Assembly: GCA_029215795.1 (NCBI GenBank)
Contig: JARDYH010000002.1
Span: 65,139,001 to 65,203,000, forward strand
From: Anniella stebbinsi
Lineage: Eukaryota > Chordata > Lepidosauria > Squamata > Anniellidae
Reading direction: 5' to 3'
Length of the DNA stretch: 64,000 bases
Under the pieces are notes generated by a model. That model had not been told where the DNA came from and did no database searches. It saw nothing but the letters and a program-made list of their open reading frames with translations. A program made the translations under genes and the position numbers. Every line of letters starts with the position of its first letter. Within the stretch, counting starts at the first letter, position 1. Shown here piece after piece: positions 53,610 to 64,000 of this stretch.

Positions 53610-54355
53610 GTGTGTAACCAACCCAGCATCCTTTATTGGACCTACAGTAGGGAAAAATATTCAAATAATTTTGTCACCTGTAACATATCTTCACAAAGAA
53701 AGGTTTATGCAGACATCTCCAGATATAGCCTAATTCATCACTAAGATCACTTATTCTGATGATATCTGCAGGCAATCTATGCATATGCTGTCTTATAGGT
53801 GCTGCACTTTAGTTTCCCATTACAAAGCTTTTCTGTGTTGTTTAAAAGGTGACAGTGCCAGATGGGAAAGTGCTATGTCCATCTATGTTCCATGGATCCC
53901 ACACTCTGCTGAAATTGATCTTTATTTTAAGAATAAACATCAGTAAAAGAATCTTTTCAAACAAACTTTATTTTTTGACATTTAAGGGAGCATAAAAAAT
54001 TACTCCTCCAAAATTACAAACTGCTGATTGTGCAAAAACCAAAAACCAACTCAATGATTATTCTCATTCATTACTCTTCCAATGAAACATCTGTTTTTAT
54101 GCTCTATTTACTTTAGGCAATAAATATTTTGGCAGGAGAACGGTATCCTGTTTTAAAATGTACAGAACTTACATGCGGTTGTTATATCAAGAAATACCTC
54201 CATCCCAGCTTTTGAGAAAAATACTTTGGGGGGTTCCTCCCCCTTCTCCTGTCTCAATAAATTTAGTTTGCTATCCATGAAGGATAAAATGCTGCCAAAT
54301 CAACAACCAAATCCTCCCAGGTTGAATATTATTTCATTTTTTTAACATGAGAATT
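53610..54355. other. unique DNA, no gene recognised
   Basis: AT-rich; nothing supported. Confidence 0.4.
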
Positions 54356-54359
54356 GTGC

Positions 54360-54470
54360 AATGCAATTCTAGGCATCTTTACTCAGAAGTAGGTACCACT
54401 GTTGAATAGGGCTTATTCCCTGGTAAGTGTGTTTAGAAGTGCAGGGTTATGCAGCAATACTATGTACACT
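54360..54470. repeat. old interspersed repeat like 6052-6152
   Basis: Carries 'gcaatgcaattctaggcat', 'tttactcagaagtagg' and 'gggcttattccctggtaag', wording close to the repeat at 6052-6152. It is worn and has no clean ends. Confidence 0.4.
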
Positions 54471-54570
54471 TTCTTGATAATAAATTCAAATGAACTCTAT
54501 GAAGTTTACTTCTAAGCAGTTATAGGTACTACTGAGATCCTAAGGCATGTGAATGGAGAATGGGGCAGAG

Positions 54571-54881
54571 TAGGCTGACCATATGAAAAGGAGGGCAGGG
54601 CTCATGTAACTTTAACAGTTGTAGAGAAAAGGGGATTTCAGCCGGTGTCATTTGTATGCAATTCGTACCTGGTGAAATTCCCTTTTCATTACAACAGTTA
54701 AAGCTGCAGGGGCCCTGCCTTCTTTTCACTCTAGTATAGTGCATGTAACTTTAATTGCTGTGATGAAGAGGGGATTTCACCAGGTACTAACTGCATACAA
54801 ATGTCACAGGCTGAAATTCCCTTTTCTCTGCAACTGTTAAAGTTACATGAGCCTTGTCCTCCTTTTCATATGGTCAGCCTA
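54571..54881. mobile_element. dimeric palindromic hAT-type MITE with perfect 8-bp duplication
   Basis: Ends TAGGCTGACCATATGAAAAG and the matching inverse at 54862-54881 are flanked by GGGCAGAG exactly on both sides (54563-54570 and 54882-54889). The sequence folds around a centre near 54727-54735, and each half contains its own smaller palindrome. This copy sets the superfamily for the TAGGGTGACCA family: 8-bp duplications point to hAT. Confidence 0.88.
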
Positions 54882-55003
54882 GGGCAGAGCAACCTGTATA
54901 TCAATGCATCAGAACACATGATTGAAATTCTTCAACAGTATGCCAAGCAGACACACCACTGAAATGTTTATTATTGAATTACTGCACCCTAAAATATGAC
55001 TAA

Positions 55004-55411
55004 GAGCCGATCTACACGCTAGGTTTTTAACATTTTACAAGGGCTATGAAAACTCTTTGGGCCACATGACGCACTCCCTATAACGTTGTATACTAGGGTG
55101 ACCAGATAAAATCCAGGGCAGGGCTCATGTAACTTTAACAGTTGTAGAGAAAAGGGAATTTCAGCCAGTGTCATTTGTATGCAATTAGTTCCTGGTGAAA
55201 TTCCCTCTTCATCACAACAGTTAAAGTTACAGGGGCCCTGCCTTCTTTTGTATAGTGCCTGAAACTTTGACTGTTGTGATGAAGACGGAATTTCACCAGG
55301 AACTAATGGCATACAAATGACACTGGCTGAAATTCCCTTTTCTCTACGACTTTTAAAGTTACTTGAGCCCTGTCCTCCTTTTCATATGGTCAGCCTACTG
55401 TAGATCCAGCC
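55004..55411 (-). mobile_element. short ATCTACAC-group MITE interrupted by a hAT MITE
   Basis: The left end GAGCCGATCTACACGC and 'gggccacatgacgcactccct' are the reverse complement of the right end of 15329-15898. After the inserted MITE, 'tgtagatccagcc' completes the other end. Flanks are TAA and TAG. It is an internally deleted copy of about 100 bp before the insertion. Confidence 0.65.
55094..55397. mobile_element. dimeric palindromic hAT-type MITE (TAGGGTGACCA family)
   Basis: TAGGGTGACCAGATAAAATC at the left and 'ttcatatggtcagccta' at the right bound two head-to-head units like those at 54571. Flanks TTGTATAC and CTGTAGAT agree at 5 of 8 positions. It sits inside the older MITE 55004-55411. 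Confidence 0.75.
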
Positions 55412-55638
55412 TAGGACATGGGAGACCCAGATTCAAATACCTGTTCAGCCATGAAACTCAATGGTAACCTTGGGCTTGTCACTATGTCCCAGCAGAACCT
55501 ACTGTATAGAGCTGTTGTGAAGATACCATGGGCCAGGGGAATAATCATGTATATTGCATTGAGCTCTTTGAAGGAAAGGTGAGATATAAATGCTATAGTA
55601 ATCATCTAGGGTGACCAACTGTCAGGATTTCCCTGGAT

Positions 55639-56169
55639 TTGTCCTGGTTTTTGTTCTATCCTGGGTGTCAGGGGGGATTTTCGGTAATTTTCGCACTGGT
55701 AACTTCGAGGCTCGACTTCTGCAATGCGCTGTACATAGGGCTACCTCTGTGCCTAGTCTGGAAACTTCAATTAGTTCAAAATATGGCAGCCAGGTTGGTC
55801 ACCGGTACATCTAGGGGTGACCACATTACACCAGTTTTAAAATCTCTTCACTGGCTGCCAATCAGTTTCCGGGCGAAGTACAAAGTGTTGGTTATTACCT
55901 TTAAAGCCCTACATGGTTTGGGTCCAGGTTACCTACGGGATCGCCTTCTCCCATACAATCTGCCCCGCACGCTCAGGTCCTCTGGGAAGAATTTATTACA
56001 GTCAACAAGAACTAGACTGACAACCGTTACCCAGAGGACCTTCTCTTCTGCCGCTCCCAGATTATGGAATGACCTGCCGGGAGAGATTCGCCAACTCACT
56101 AGTCTTCCGGAATTTAAAAGATCTATAAAGACTTATCTCTTCCGGCAGGCCTACCCAGATGAATTTTAA
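55639..56169 (+). pseudogene. L2-like reverse transcriptase C-terminal region
   Basis: An open frame of 176 residues. From about residue 21 it carries SRLDFCNALYIGLP, RKLQ-like KLQLVQNMAARLVTGT, LHWLPISFRAKYKVL, ALHGLGPGYLRDRL, RTFSSAAPRLWNDLPGEIRQL and FKRSIKTYLFRQAYPDEF, ending with a natural stop. These are the conserved C-terminal blocks of L2-like LINE ORF2 proteins. The first residues, before the SRLDF block, are unrelated flanking sequence. The catalytic region is missing, so it is a 5'-truncated copy with an undamaged remaining frame, implying fairly low age. Confidence 0.88.
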
Positions 56170-56305
56170 AGTGTTTTATTGGTGTTTTATTGGTGTTTTA
56201 ATGATGTAGTGGTTTTATCTGCTTTTAATCAGTTTTTGTATTTTGTGTTTGGTGTTGTTCCCCGCCTCGATCCGTTGGGAGAGGCGGGTGATAAATAAAT
56301 AAATA

Positions 56306-56352
<47 letters not shown>
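55690..56352 (+). mobile_element. L2-like LINE 3' end, second subfamily
   Basis: C-terminal coding region, a short 3' untranslated region with 'ccgcctcgatccgttggga', and a simple tail of (AAAT) units followed by (TTA)n at about 56306-56352. The tail and protein differ from the copy at 24786, so it is another subfamily. No target duplication was located. Confidence 0.85.
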
Positions 56353-56353
<1 letters not shown>

Positions 56354-57160
56354 AGAGATCCATGGTTAGTCCCAGAGCAGCAGTGAGTTTATGGGTTTAA
56401 TTCATGCATTTGCTAATATGTGTCTGTTGCAGTCATATTTGTATTTATTGGTTGGTTACTTGGAGAACTTTTCTTTGCATGTGGAGAAGATACAGGTACA
56501 CCTTAAAATGTGTAATGTATGAACCATCATCAGGTTATATTCCCACCTAAGTTATTTTTAAACTTGTATTGCCAGACCACTTCCATTTTGTATTCATCTC
56601 TCAGTTTTGTCTGCCAATCTAGGCTTGACCCCGGTGATCTTCATGACTGAGTGGGAATTTGAACCTGAATCTGCCTGATCCTAATCCACTTTAAACATTA
56701 CTCCACACTGCATCTCTACTTAGCCTCCCACATAGAGGGAGTTTTCACAGTGGGACATTCAGACATGTAATCTCCCACCTGCATGTTCTTCATGAATGTG
56801 TAGATCTGCCCTAAACTAATATAAATCATGTTTAAAATTACCTCTGGACACCTAGAGCAGGACGACTGTAGCCCTATTCTGCACGTGTTCAGCCTGGTCA
56901 TGTGAGGGCTAAAAGTGGGGACTAGATGTGGGTGTACACACAAGCCATTCCACCAATGTCACCACCCAGTCCTCAAAGGTCCCTGCTTAATGTGGGATGA
57001 TTGTCCCTTCCCCACTTTTATCTTCATGTGAGCAGGCTAATTGCCTATATAGGGGTAATGTGGCAGCTCACACTGGGTTTAGTGATTCAGTGAAGTTGTT
57101 AAATCTAGGGCCTTTCTACACCATAGGGGTGTAGAGGGAGGGAGGGAGGATGATCCTGGA
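56353..57160. other. unique DNA, no gene recognised
   Basis: No gene or shared repeat recognised. Confidence 0.4.
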
Positions 57161-57434
57161 AGAATCATAGAATCATAGAATAGTAGAGTTGGAAGGGGCC
57201 TATAAGGTCATCGAGTCCAACCCCCTGCTCAATGCAGGAATCCACCTTAAAGCATACCAGCTGCCTCTTGAATGCCACTAATGTGAGAGAGCCCACCACC
57301 TCCCTAGGTAATTGGTTCCATTGTCATATTGCTCTAACAGTCAGGAAGCTTTTCCTGATGTCCAGCCGGAGTATGGCTTCCTGTAACTTGAGCTCATTAT
57401 TCCATGTCCTGCACTCTGGGTTGATCAAGAAGAG

Positions 57435-57450
57435 ATCCTGGCCCACTTCT
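57435..57450. repeat. L1 target-site duplication, left copy
   Basis: ATCCTGGCCCACTTCT is repeated exactly at 63419-63434. Both lie in CR1 coding sequence and become a single copy if the L1 is removed. Confidence 0.95.
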
Positions 57451-57570
57451 TTTTTTTTCCTTTTTTTTTCCAACTTAAAACAAAATAACATAACATAAAA
57501 TACAATACATAACTAACAACCCTCATACCCCCCATGCTCCCCTCCCCCCAGGAGACCTGCATATATTCAG

Positions 57571-60500
57571 TTATACATCTTTCCAAAATTGTAAAGTATC
57601 TTTTGAAGGTGTTTGCCCCTTCCCCGTTCTTAAAACATATTCCAAAAATGGACTCCATATATTTTCAAAATCATTCTTCCTGGACATTCCCCTCTTTACT
57701 TTCAAATTACACGTTAGCTTATCATTAAGTGCCATATCCCATATTTCTTTATACCATTCTTCTATTGTATAATTTCCTTGCCCTTTCCAATTCTTAGCTA
57801 TCATTAATCTAACGGGTGCCAGGAGGTTGTTTATCAATTCCCTCATGCTTATATTCTTATTTTCTTTATCCCATATTGCTAGTAGAGCCAACCTTGGGCT
57901 TACTACCAATTTACTTCCCGTTATTTCACTTATTTCTTTAAACACCCTTTTTCAAAATTTTTGTACATATTCACAGCTCCACCACATATGAAAATATGTT
58001 CCAACCTCCTGACAACCCCTCCAACAATTCTTGGAAATTTTCTTATCTATCTGATGAAATCTTACTGGCGTTAAATACCATTTCCATGCTATTTTATAAT
58101 AATTCTCCTTAATCCTAACCGACAAAAGCTTTAACATTCTTGCATCCCAGATCCTCCCCAGTTATGTTCATTAATTTGTTCCTTTAAATCATCTTCCCAA
58201 ATCATTTTAAGAGAGTCTTGATATTCCCCATCCTCTATCAAAATTTTATATATTTCACTAGTCAAACCTCTTTTACTTTTAATTTCCCCCTTCTTTTATC
58301 TTGATTCAATTAAATCTTCAAATCTTGTATTATCTCTACAATCCTTGTTCTTCTTTTTCCAATCCTGTGTCCATTGTTCCAATTGTATACATTTGAACCA
58401 AGCTATCTTTTGTCCTCTTAATATCTCTCCAATTTGGTCCTTATTTATCATTCTTTTCATCCAATCTCTTAACTTGATAATTTTCTGACCCCTCAGACCC
58501 CCTTCCAACTCACTTTTTAAATTTCTTGGGAAGTTTTCCATTACTACCACTGGGGCAAGAGGAGAATTTCCTGGTATTAACTTTCCTTTAATTTTCTCCC
58601 AAAGCTCTAAAATATTTTTCAATAACGGGTTATCCAGTCCCCTCAAATCTTTCTTTTGTAATTTAGTAAAAAAGATATTTTGCAATTTTAATTCTTGTTC
58701 TCCTGTTTGCATCTCTAACCATTCTAAATCATCTTCCTCTAAAATACTATTTATCACATATCTTAATTGATTAGCAATATAATACAACTTTATATTAGGA
58801 AGTCCCAACCCTCCTTTCTTTTGTGTCTTATACCATAACTCTTTATTAATCCTTGCTTTTTTATCTCCATTGCAATAAGCATTAATCATGTTTTGCCAAC
58901 TCTTTAGCTCTGCTTCCGTTATTTTAATTGGTAACATTCTAAACAAAAAATTAATCTTGGGTAATATCTTCATTTTAATAACCGCTATTCTACCAAACCA
59001 AGAATGCTTTAATTTCCTATAAGCCTCTAGTTTTTCCCCTATCTGTTTTTTCAATCTATTAAAATTAATTTCTTCCAACCTCTCTAAATCTTTTGCAATA
59101 TTAATTCCTAAAAAACGTACTATATTTTAAGCCTAAAACCTAATTTTATATTACACTCCTCCATCTCCTTCTTATTATAATTGAATAACATCATTTCAGA
59201 CTTCCCCCACTTAATTTGTAATCCCGTAATCTCCCCAAATTCTCTCAAATGTTTCTTGATCCCCTCTCCACTCTCCAAAGGCTCTTCTAAAGTCAACAGT
59301 GTATCATCCGCAAACATGTTAATCTTAATCCTTTCTTTCCCTCCTATCCCTTTTAATCTTATATCTTCCCTTATGACATTCACCAAAATTTCTATAACTA
59401 TTGCAAATAAGATCAGGGAAAGTGGGCACCCTTGCCTAGTACCGCGGGCCAAGGTAATCTGTTGCGTTAACCCATCATTAACCATTATTACTGCTTTATT
59501 ATTTGCATATAACTGATCAATCACTCCTGTAAATTTATCTCCAAATCCAAATATTTTTATAATTGTTTTAAGTGCTGGCCATTCCACACAATCAAAGGCT
59601 TTGAATATATCCAATGCTAACAACCCTGTTTTTATATTCCTTTTTTAAATAACATTAATTATATTCAACACTCTCCCAATTAAATTAGGCATTTGCCTCC
59701 CTAAAATAAATCCACATTGATCTTTTCTAATATATTTATTTATAAAAGTATTCATTCTTTTTGCCATTATTGCCGTAAAAAATTGTGAGTCTTGATTTAT
59801 TAAAGATATTGGTCTATAAGAAGCTGGGTCTGTCAGATCCTTGTCTGGTTTCGGAATTAATATAATCAAAGAATGATCCCACGATGGTGGGGTCTTTCCT
59901 TCCTCTATTATACTATTAAATATTTTTTTCAATTTTGGTATTAATATTCCTCTAAAAGTCTTATAATATTCCGGCCCCAATCCATCTAACCCCAGAGATT
60001 TCCCTCCTTTTAATTTATCAATAATTCCTTCTATTTCTTTTTCTGTAACCAGACCTTCCATATATTCCCTATCTTCTCCCTGTAATCTTATTTTCCACTT
60101 CTTCTCTACATATTCCACTACTTTTACCTGTGGACCCATATCTGATGTATATAATTCTTTATAAAATTCCTGAAAAATATTTAATTTATCCTTCATTAAA
60201 TTACAACTTTTCCGGAAGTGAACTGGAATTAAGCCCAAAGCTAGCTCTACTAGCAATATGGGATAAAGGAAATGAGAATATAAGCAAGAGAGAATTGATA
60301 AACAACCTCCTGGCTCCCATCAGAATAATGATTGCTAAAAATTGGAAAGGGCAAGGGATATATACTATAGAAGAATGGTATAAAGAAATATGGGATATGG
60401 CACTTAATGATAAGCTGACGTGTAAAATGAAAATAAAGAGGGGAATGTCCAGTAAGAATGATTTTGGAGACATATGGAGCCCATTTTTGGAATATGTATT

Positions 60501-61899
60501 AAGAACGGGAAAGGGGCAAATACCTTCAAAAGAGTCTTTACAATTTTGGAAAGATGAATAGTGAATAATTTAAGGTCTCCTGGGGGGAGGGGTGCATGGG
60601 GGGTATGTTGGTTATGTATTGTATTTTATGTTGTTTTATGTTGTATTATGTTGAAAAATTAAAAAAAAGAAAAAAAAAGAAAAAAATTACAACTGTTCCT
60701 GTCTTATCTTTAATTGTCCCTATCATATTCTTTGCCTTTTTTGACTGAGTGGACCTGGCCAGCATCCTAGAATTTTTATTACTGTATTCAAAAAAATCCC
60801 TCTTCAAATATAACAATTCCCTTTGCACCCGTTCTAAATCCTCTTTCTCCAATACCTTCTTTTTAGCTTGAAGTTGAGCGTATAGGCGTCTATCTTTTGT
60901 CTCTCTTAATTTCTCCTCTAAATACCTTACCTCCTTTTCTATCTTTTTATTTTGCACTTCCTGTTGTTTTCTTAGGGTACACAATTCCCTAATACAAATC
61001 CCTCTTACAACCGCCTTCATTGTGTCCCATAGTAGCCCTTGAGAGTTTTGCTCTATTTCGTTAATATCCCATATTGTCTGAATTTCTTTTTCCATTTTTT
61101 CCACTATAGTTTTATAATTTAAAATCCTTGTATCCATTCTCCATCTCTTTGCTTCTCTGTAATCCTTCTTCATTTTAATATCCATTGTCATTAATGCATG
61201 GTCCGTGACTTTAATAACCCCTATATCACATTCTGTAATTTTAGATATCACATTCTTTGACACAAAAATAAAATCTATCCTAGAATAACTCTTATACCTC
61301 GGTGAGTAAAAGGTATATTTCCTTTCTTCACCTTTTAATACTCTCCAAACATCCAATAATTCTTTTTCAACCATTAATTTGCTTAAACCCATCTTACCAC
61401 CACTCTTAAAATCTCTTAATATATTATCTTTATCCTTTCCTTTATCTATTACCATATTAAAGTCACCTGCCATCACAATATTCATTTTCCCCATTTCTCC
61501 CACAGCATTAAAAACTTCATCGAAGAATTCCATCTGTTTCCCATTTGGAGCATATACATTAATCAATATATATTCCTCCTCACCCATCCTACAAAAAATT
61601 ATCAAGAATCTTCCAAATTCATCCTTCTTCACTCTTTGAATATTAATACCGCATTTTTTTGATATTATTGTAGCTACTCCTCTCGCTTTAGAAGTACCAA
61701 ATGCCTTCTCATAAACGTCCACATCCCTCATCCTAAGCTCATTTACACCCTCCTTTGATTGATGAGTTTCTTGCAAAAATATAATATCTACTTTTTCTTT
61801 TTTCAATAAAGCTTCTATCCTCTTCCTTTTTATAACAGTTCCCAGCCCTTTAACATTTAAAGTTGCAATTCTTAATTTATTTTCCATCTTCCCAAACAA
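57571..61899 (-). pseudogene. L1 ORF2 (endonuclease/reverse transcriptase), multiply broken
   Basis: ORF2p nicks target DNA and reverse-transcribes the L1 RNA. The endonuclease (61899 to about 61190) keeps TLNVKGL, LQETHQS, INVYAPN, GDFNMV, RIDFIFVS and TDHALM, the expected catalytic positions. Coding is then cut by the nested L1 at 60695-60198. The reverse transcriptase follows: LIILIPKPDKD and YRPISLIN, a premature stop at 59645, then TRQGCPLSLILF and FADD (about 59305-59316). A frameshift near 59110, a stop at 58296, another frameshift before 58137 and a stop near 57952 separate the remaining parts. These include the cysteine motif CWRGC...HMWWSC and the C-terminus. Confidence 0.93.
60209..60683 (+). 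mobile_element. nested, strongly 5'-truncated L1 copy in opposite orientation
   Basis: Encodes LALLAIWDKGNENISKREL to LQFWKDE on the plus strand, the same C-terminal 115 residues found on the minus strand at 57945-57571 of the host L1, with few differences. It ends in an A-rich tail at about 60651-60686. AAATTACAACT flanks it at 60198-60208 and 60684-60694. It belongs to the same subfamily as its host and inserted after it. Confidence 0.93.
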
Positions 61900-62123
61900 A
61901 TATCTCTATATTGGTCTCCCCCAGTGTTACACATACCCCCACCCTTACCCTCCCCCCACATTTACCCCCAACTTCTCCCCCCTCCTCACTAGACCCTCCT
62001 AGGCAATGGCCCCAAATTATTTTAGAACTCTTCGGGGGGGAAGCAACTTCATAATCCCGGAGCAACAGCTGACTCTCCCCTCCCTCAAGTCTCTTCTTCA
62101 TCCCTATTCAAACCAAAATCCAT

Positions 62124-63115
62124 TCATTGGCTACTTCCTCCAGCTGCCCCTTCATCTACCTTCAATCCTCCATCTGCGCTTTCATCAACCAAGCCCAGCT
62201 TCTCCAAAAGTTCCATCCCTTGCTCACATGATGTTATTCTGTTTTGATTCCCCTTCCACATGAATCTCAAAAAAACTGGGTATCCCCAGCTATAAGCAAT
62301 TGCCTTCTTCCTCAGGGTAACCGTACACAGCCTCACGCTTTTCCGCCACTGGATGGTTTGAGGACACAAATTCTGATAAACCTCAATTGGTGTTGCTTGT
62401 AGCATCGGTTGGCCAAGACGTCTAATTGCCTGCATTAGCTTTTCTTTCTTGTAATAATTCGCAAATTTAACAATTATATCCCTTGGGAGCATTCCCTTCT
62501 TTTTGTAGCCCACCCTATGGATCCTTTCGATATCCTCCATCTCCCGCGTTTCCTGGGGGTCCAATTCTCTAATCCATGCCAATATTATATCTCTCAAAGT
62601 CTTTGGATTCTCCCCCTGTTGCTCCTGAAAAGATCTAATTCGAATATTAATTAATTAACATCTCTGTCCTCCAAGGCAATTAAACGCAAATCCATCTCTT
62701 GCAATTGTACTCTGTGCTGTCTGCTGATTGCTCTATCTAGATCTGTTTGCTTCTCCAGCTCTGTCATTCTCTCCACCACAGCTTGAAAGCCCATTAAAAT
62801 CTCCTTCTGTGATTCTAAAAGATCGCCTTTCAGCTTTTCCTCCTGCTTTGCCATAGCTTCATCTAGCATAGTCTTAAAATTAGCCAGTAGTTTCCCTGAT
62901 AACAGATGTTGACTTTCTTTCGTTGCTTTGGGAACCGCTCCTGGCTTACTTCCAGCTTTATGATTCCCACTTTCGGAGGGAAGCGGGACTGTTCTCTCCT
63001 GTTTATCCGCCATTATTCTAGTGAGCCTTTCCCAATTCTTATCGGATGGGTGCACTTTCGGTTTTCTTGTCCAGCTGGGGCCAGTTGCTTTATTTCCTGT
63101 AAGCCTTTTTTTCAT
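62124..63115 (-). pseudogene. L1 ORF1 (nucleic-acid-binding protein), frameshifted
   Basis: ORF1p is the RNA-binding chaperone of the L1 particle. The first open stretch (63115-62651, 154 residues) has a basic N-terminus and a heptad-rich coiled coil (EEKLKGDLLESQKEIL to LRLIALED). The second (62597-62124, 157 residues) holds the RNA-recognition and C-terminal regions, with IERIHRVGYKKKG, PRDIIVKFANYYKK, LRKKAIAYSWGYP and FLRFMWKG. They lie in different frames; the break falls at about 62647-62655, where a TTAA-type tetranucleotide is repeated and brings a stop. The rest of the gene reads cleanly. Confidence 0.92.
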
Positions 63116-63418
63116 CAGGCTTCAGCTAATTGCTTCATAAATCAGCAACCCCCCGCTCGAACTTCAACACCCGAACACTTTAACTCACAAAGGAATGTTA
63201 AAGTCTCAATTACCAGGCTCTGGCAGTCCGCCAGCAATTCCGGCCGCTATACGCTTATCTTTCGCTCGTCCGATGTAGCAGTACTTCCAAATCATAAATC
63301 AAGTCTGTAACTTACATTCCGTCATCTCAGAGATAGGGATTTTGTTGTTTATTCAAATGCTTCTTTCAGAGAGAGAAAATGTCCAGCCTCACTCCATTCC
63401 TACGAAGCTCCTCCCCCC
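63116..63418 (-). promoter_or_regulatory. L1 5' untranslated region, presumed internal promoter
   Basis: The 303 bp between the target duplication and the ORF1 start on the minus strand. L1 elements carry their promoter here, so presence of this region marks the copy as close to full length. No specific promoter motif was identified. Confidence 0.5.
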
Positions 63419-63434
63419 ATCCTGGCCCACTTCT

Positions 63435-64000
63435 GTGTGACAGCCTTTCAAATATTTGAAGAGTGTTATCATGTCTCCCCTCAGTCTTCTCTTCTCCAGG
63501 CTAAACATGCCCAGTTCTTTCAGTCTTTCCTCATAGGGCTTTGTTTCCAGACCCCTGATAATCCTCGTTGCCCTCCTCTGAACACGCTCCAGTTTGTCTG
63601 CATCCTTCTTGAAGTGTGGTGCCCAGAACTGGACGCAGTACTCAAGACGGGGCCTAACCAGTGCCGAATAGAGGGGAACCAGTACCTCGTGCGATTTGGA
63701 AGCTATACTTCTGTTAATGCAGCCCAAAATAGCATTTGCTTTTTTTGCAGCCACATCACACTGTTGGCTCATATTTAGCTTGTGATCTACAACAATTCCA
63801 AGATCCTTCTCGCTTGTCATATTGTTTAGCCAAGTATCCCCCATCTTGTAACTGTGCATTTGGTTTCTTTTTCCTAGGTGTAGAACTTGACATTTATCCC
63901 TATTAAATTTCATTCTGTTGTTTTCAGCCCAGCGCTCCAGTCTATCAAGATCACTTTGGAGTTTGTTTCTATCTTCCAGGGTATTAGCGATCCCACCCAA
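63435..64000 (-). pseudogene. CR1 reverse transcriptase C-terminal part, partial
   Basis: Reads DLDRLERWAENNRMKFNRDKC, LGIVVDHKLNMSQQC, RPRLEYCVQFWAPHFKKD, RRATRIIRGLETKPYEERL and FSLEKRRLRGDMITLFKYLKG, the thumb and C-terminal blocks of CR1 ORF2. The frame is open from the window edge to the L1 insertion. The same protein region continues on the other side of the L1 (57450 downwards). The catalytic core lies outside the window. Without the L1 this coding stretch would be well preserved. Confidence 0.92.

Larger units (their letters stand above)
57451..63418 (-). mobile_element. near-full-length L1 LINE with 16-bp target duplication
   Basis: About 5.97 kb on the minus strand, or about 5.48 kb without the nested insertion. 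Order on the minus strand: a 5' untranslated region of about 300 bp (63418-63116), ORF1 (63115-62124), a 224-bp spacer, ORF2 (61899-57571), a short 3' untranslated region with a G-rich 'cctggggggagg' block, and an A-rich tail at 57451-57475. A perfect 16-bp duplication flanks it. Both ORFs are broken, so it cannot move by itself. Confidence 0.95.
57166..64000 (-). mobile_element. CR1 LINE, minus strand, split by an L1 and running off the window
   Basis: The 3' end on the minus strand is at about 57166 with the CR1-type repeated ATTCTATG tail ('aatcatagaatcatagaat' on the plus strand). Coding sequence continues at 57210-57450, is interrupted by the L1 at 57451-63418, and resumes at 63435-64000. 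The element extends beyond the right edge of the window. Confidence 0.92.

Overview
This window looks like non-genic (intergenic or intronic) DNA from an amniote, most likely a squamate reptile. I found no convincing host protein-coding exon, tRNA, rRNA or CRISPR array. Nearly everything recognisable is transposable-element DNA. The lineage call is an inference from three things: CR1 LINEs with a repeated ATTCTATG-type tail, L2-like and L1 LINEs together in one locus, and abundant hAT and PIF/Harbinger-type small elements.

Layout. 0-11 kb: AT-rich unique DNA with an L2 tail, a 545-bp Harbinger-like deletion copy (3495-4039), two hairpins near 5.4 kb and two adjacent hAT-type elements (9052-10488). 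11.3-12.7 kb: a 5'-truncated L1 on the minus strand with a 15-bp target-site duplication. 12.7-24.7 kb: mostly unique DNA with two AT-rich blocks that resemble conserved noncoding elements, several MITEs, an ATCT microsatellite and an 866-bp hAT element built of nested inverted repeats (21007-21872). 24.8-38 kb: L2-type LINEs, an LTR-like block (26042-26661), a LINE reverse transcriptase fragment, Harbinger-like MITEs and a 1.4-kb deletion derivative (32243-33661). 38.6-44.1 kb: a nested cluster in which a CR1/L3-like LINE carries two DNA elements. One of them is a 4.26-kb Harbinger-type element (39599-43854) that codes for a Myb/SANT-domain protein but shows no transposase. 44.7-48.4 kb: clustered MITEs, a perfect 64-bp-arm inverted repeat and a compound microsatellite. 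48.4-57 kb: mostly unique DNA with further MITEs and another L2-like 3' end. 57.2-64 kb: a CR1 LINE interrupted by a near-full-length L1 (57451-63418, 16-bp perfect duplication), itself interrupted by a second short L1 copy in the opposite orientation.

How the parts relate. The most interesting object is the Harbinger-type family with terminal repeats beginning GGCTCAATTCGG. Four elements with related ends and 3-bp target duplications (ATT, AGT, ACT, TAA) occur in this window at 545, 1419, 4256 and 189 bp. The largest keeps a DNA-binding accessory gene and apparently not the transposase gene, so it would need a transposase supplied from elsewhere. A second set of MITEs shares the terminal core ATCTACAC and often a 3-bp duplication, and probably belongs to the same superfamily. 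A third set begins TAGGG and shows 8-bp duplications, as expected of hAT elements. The nested insertions give a relative chronology: CR1 and CR1/L3 LINEs are oldest, DNA elements and L1 came later, and the nested L1 copy is youngest.
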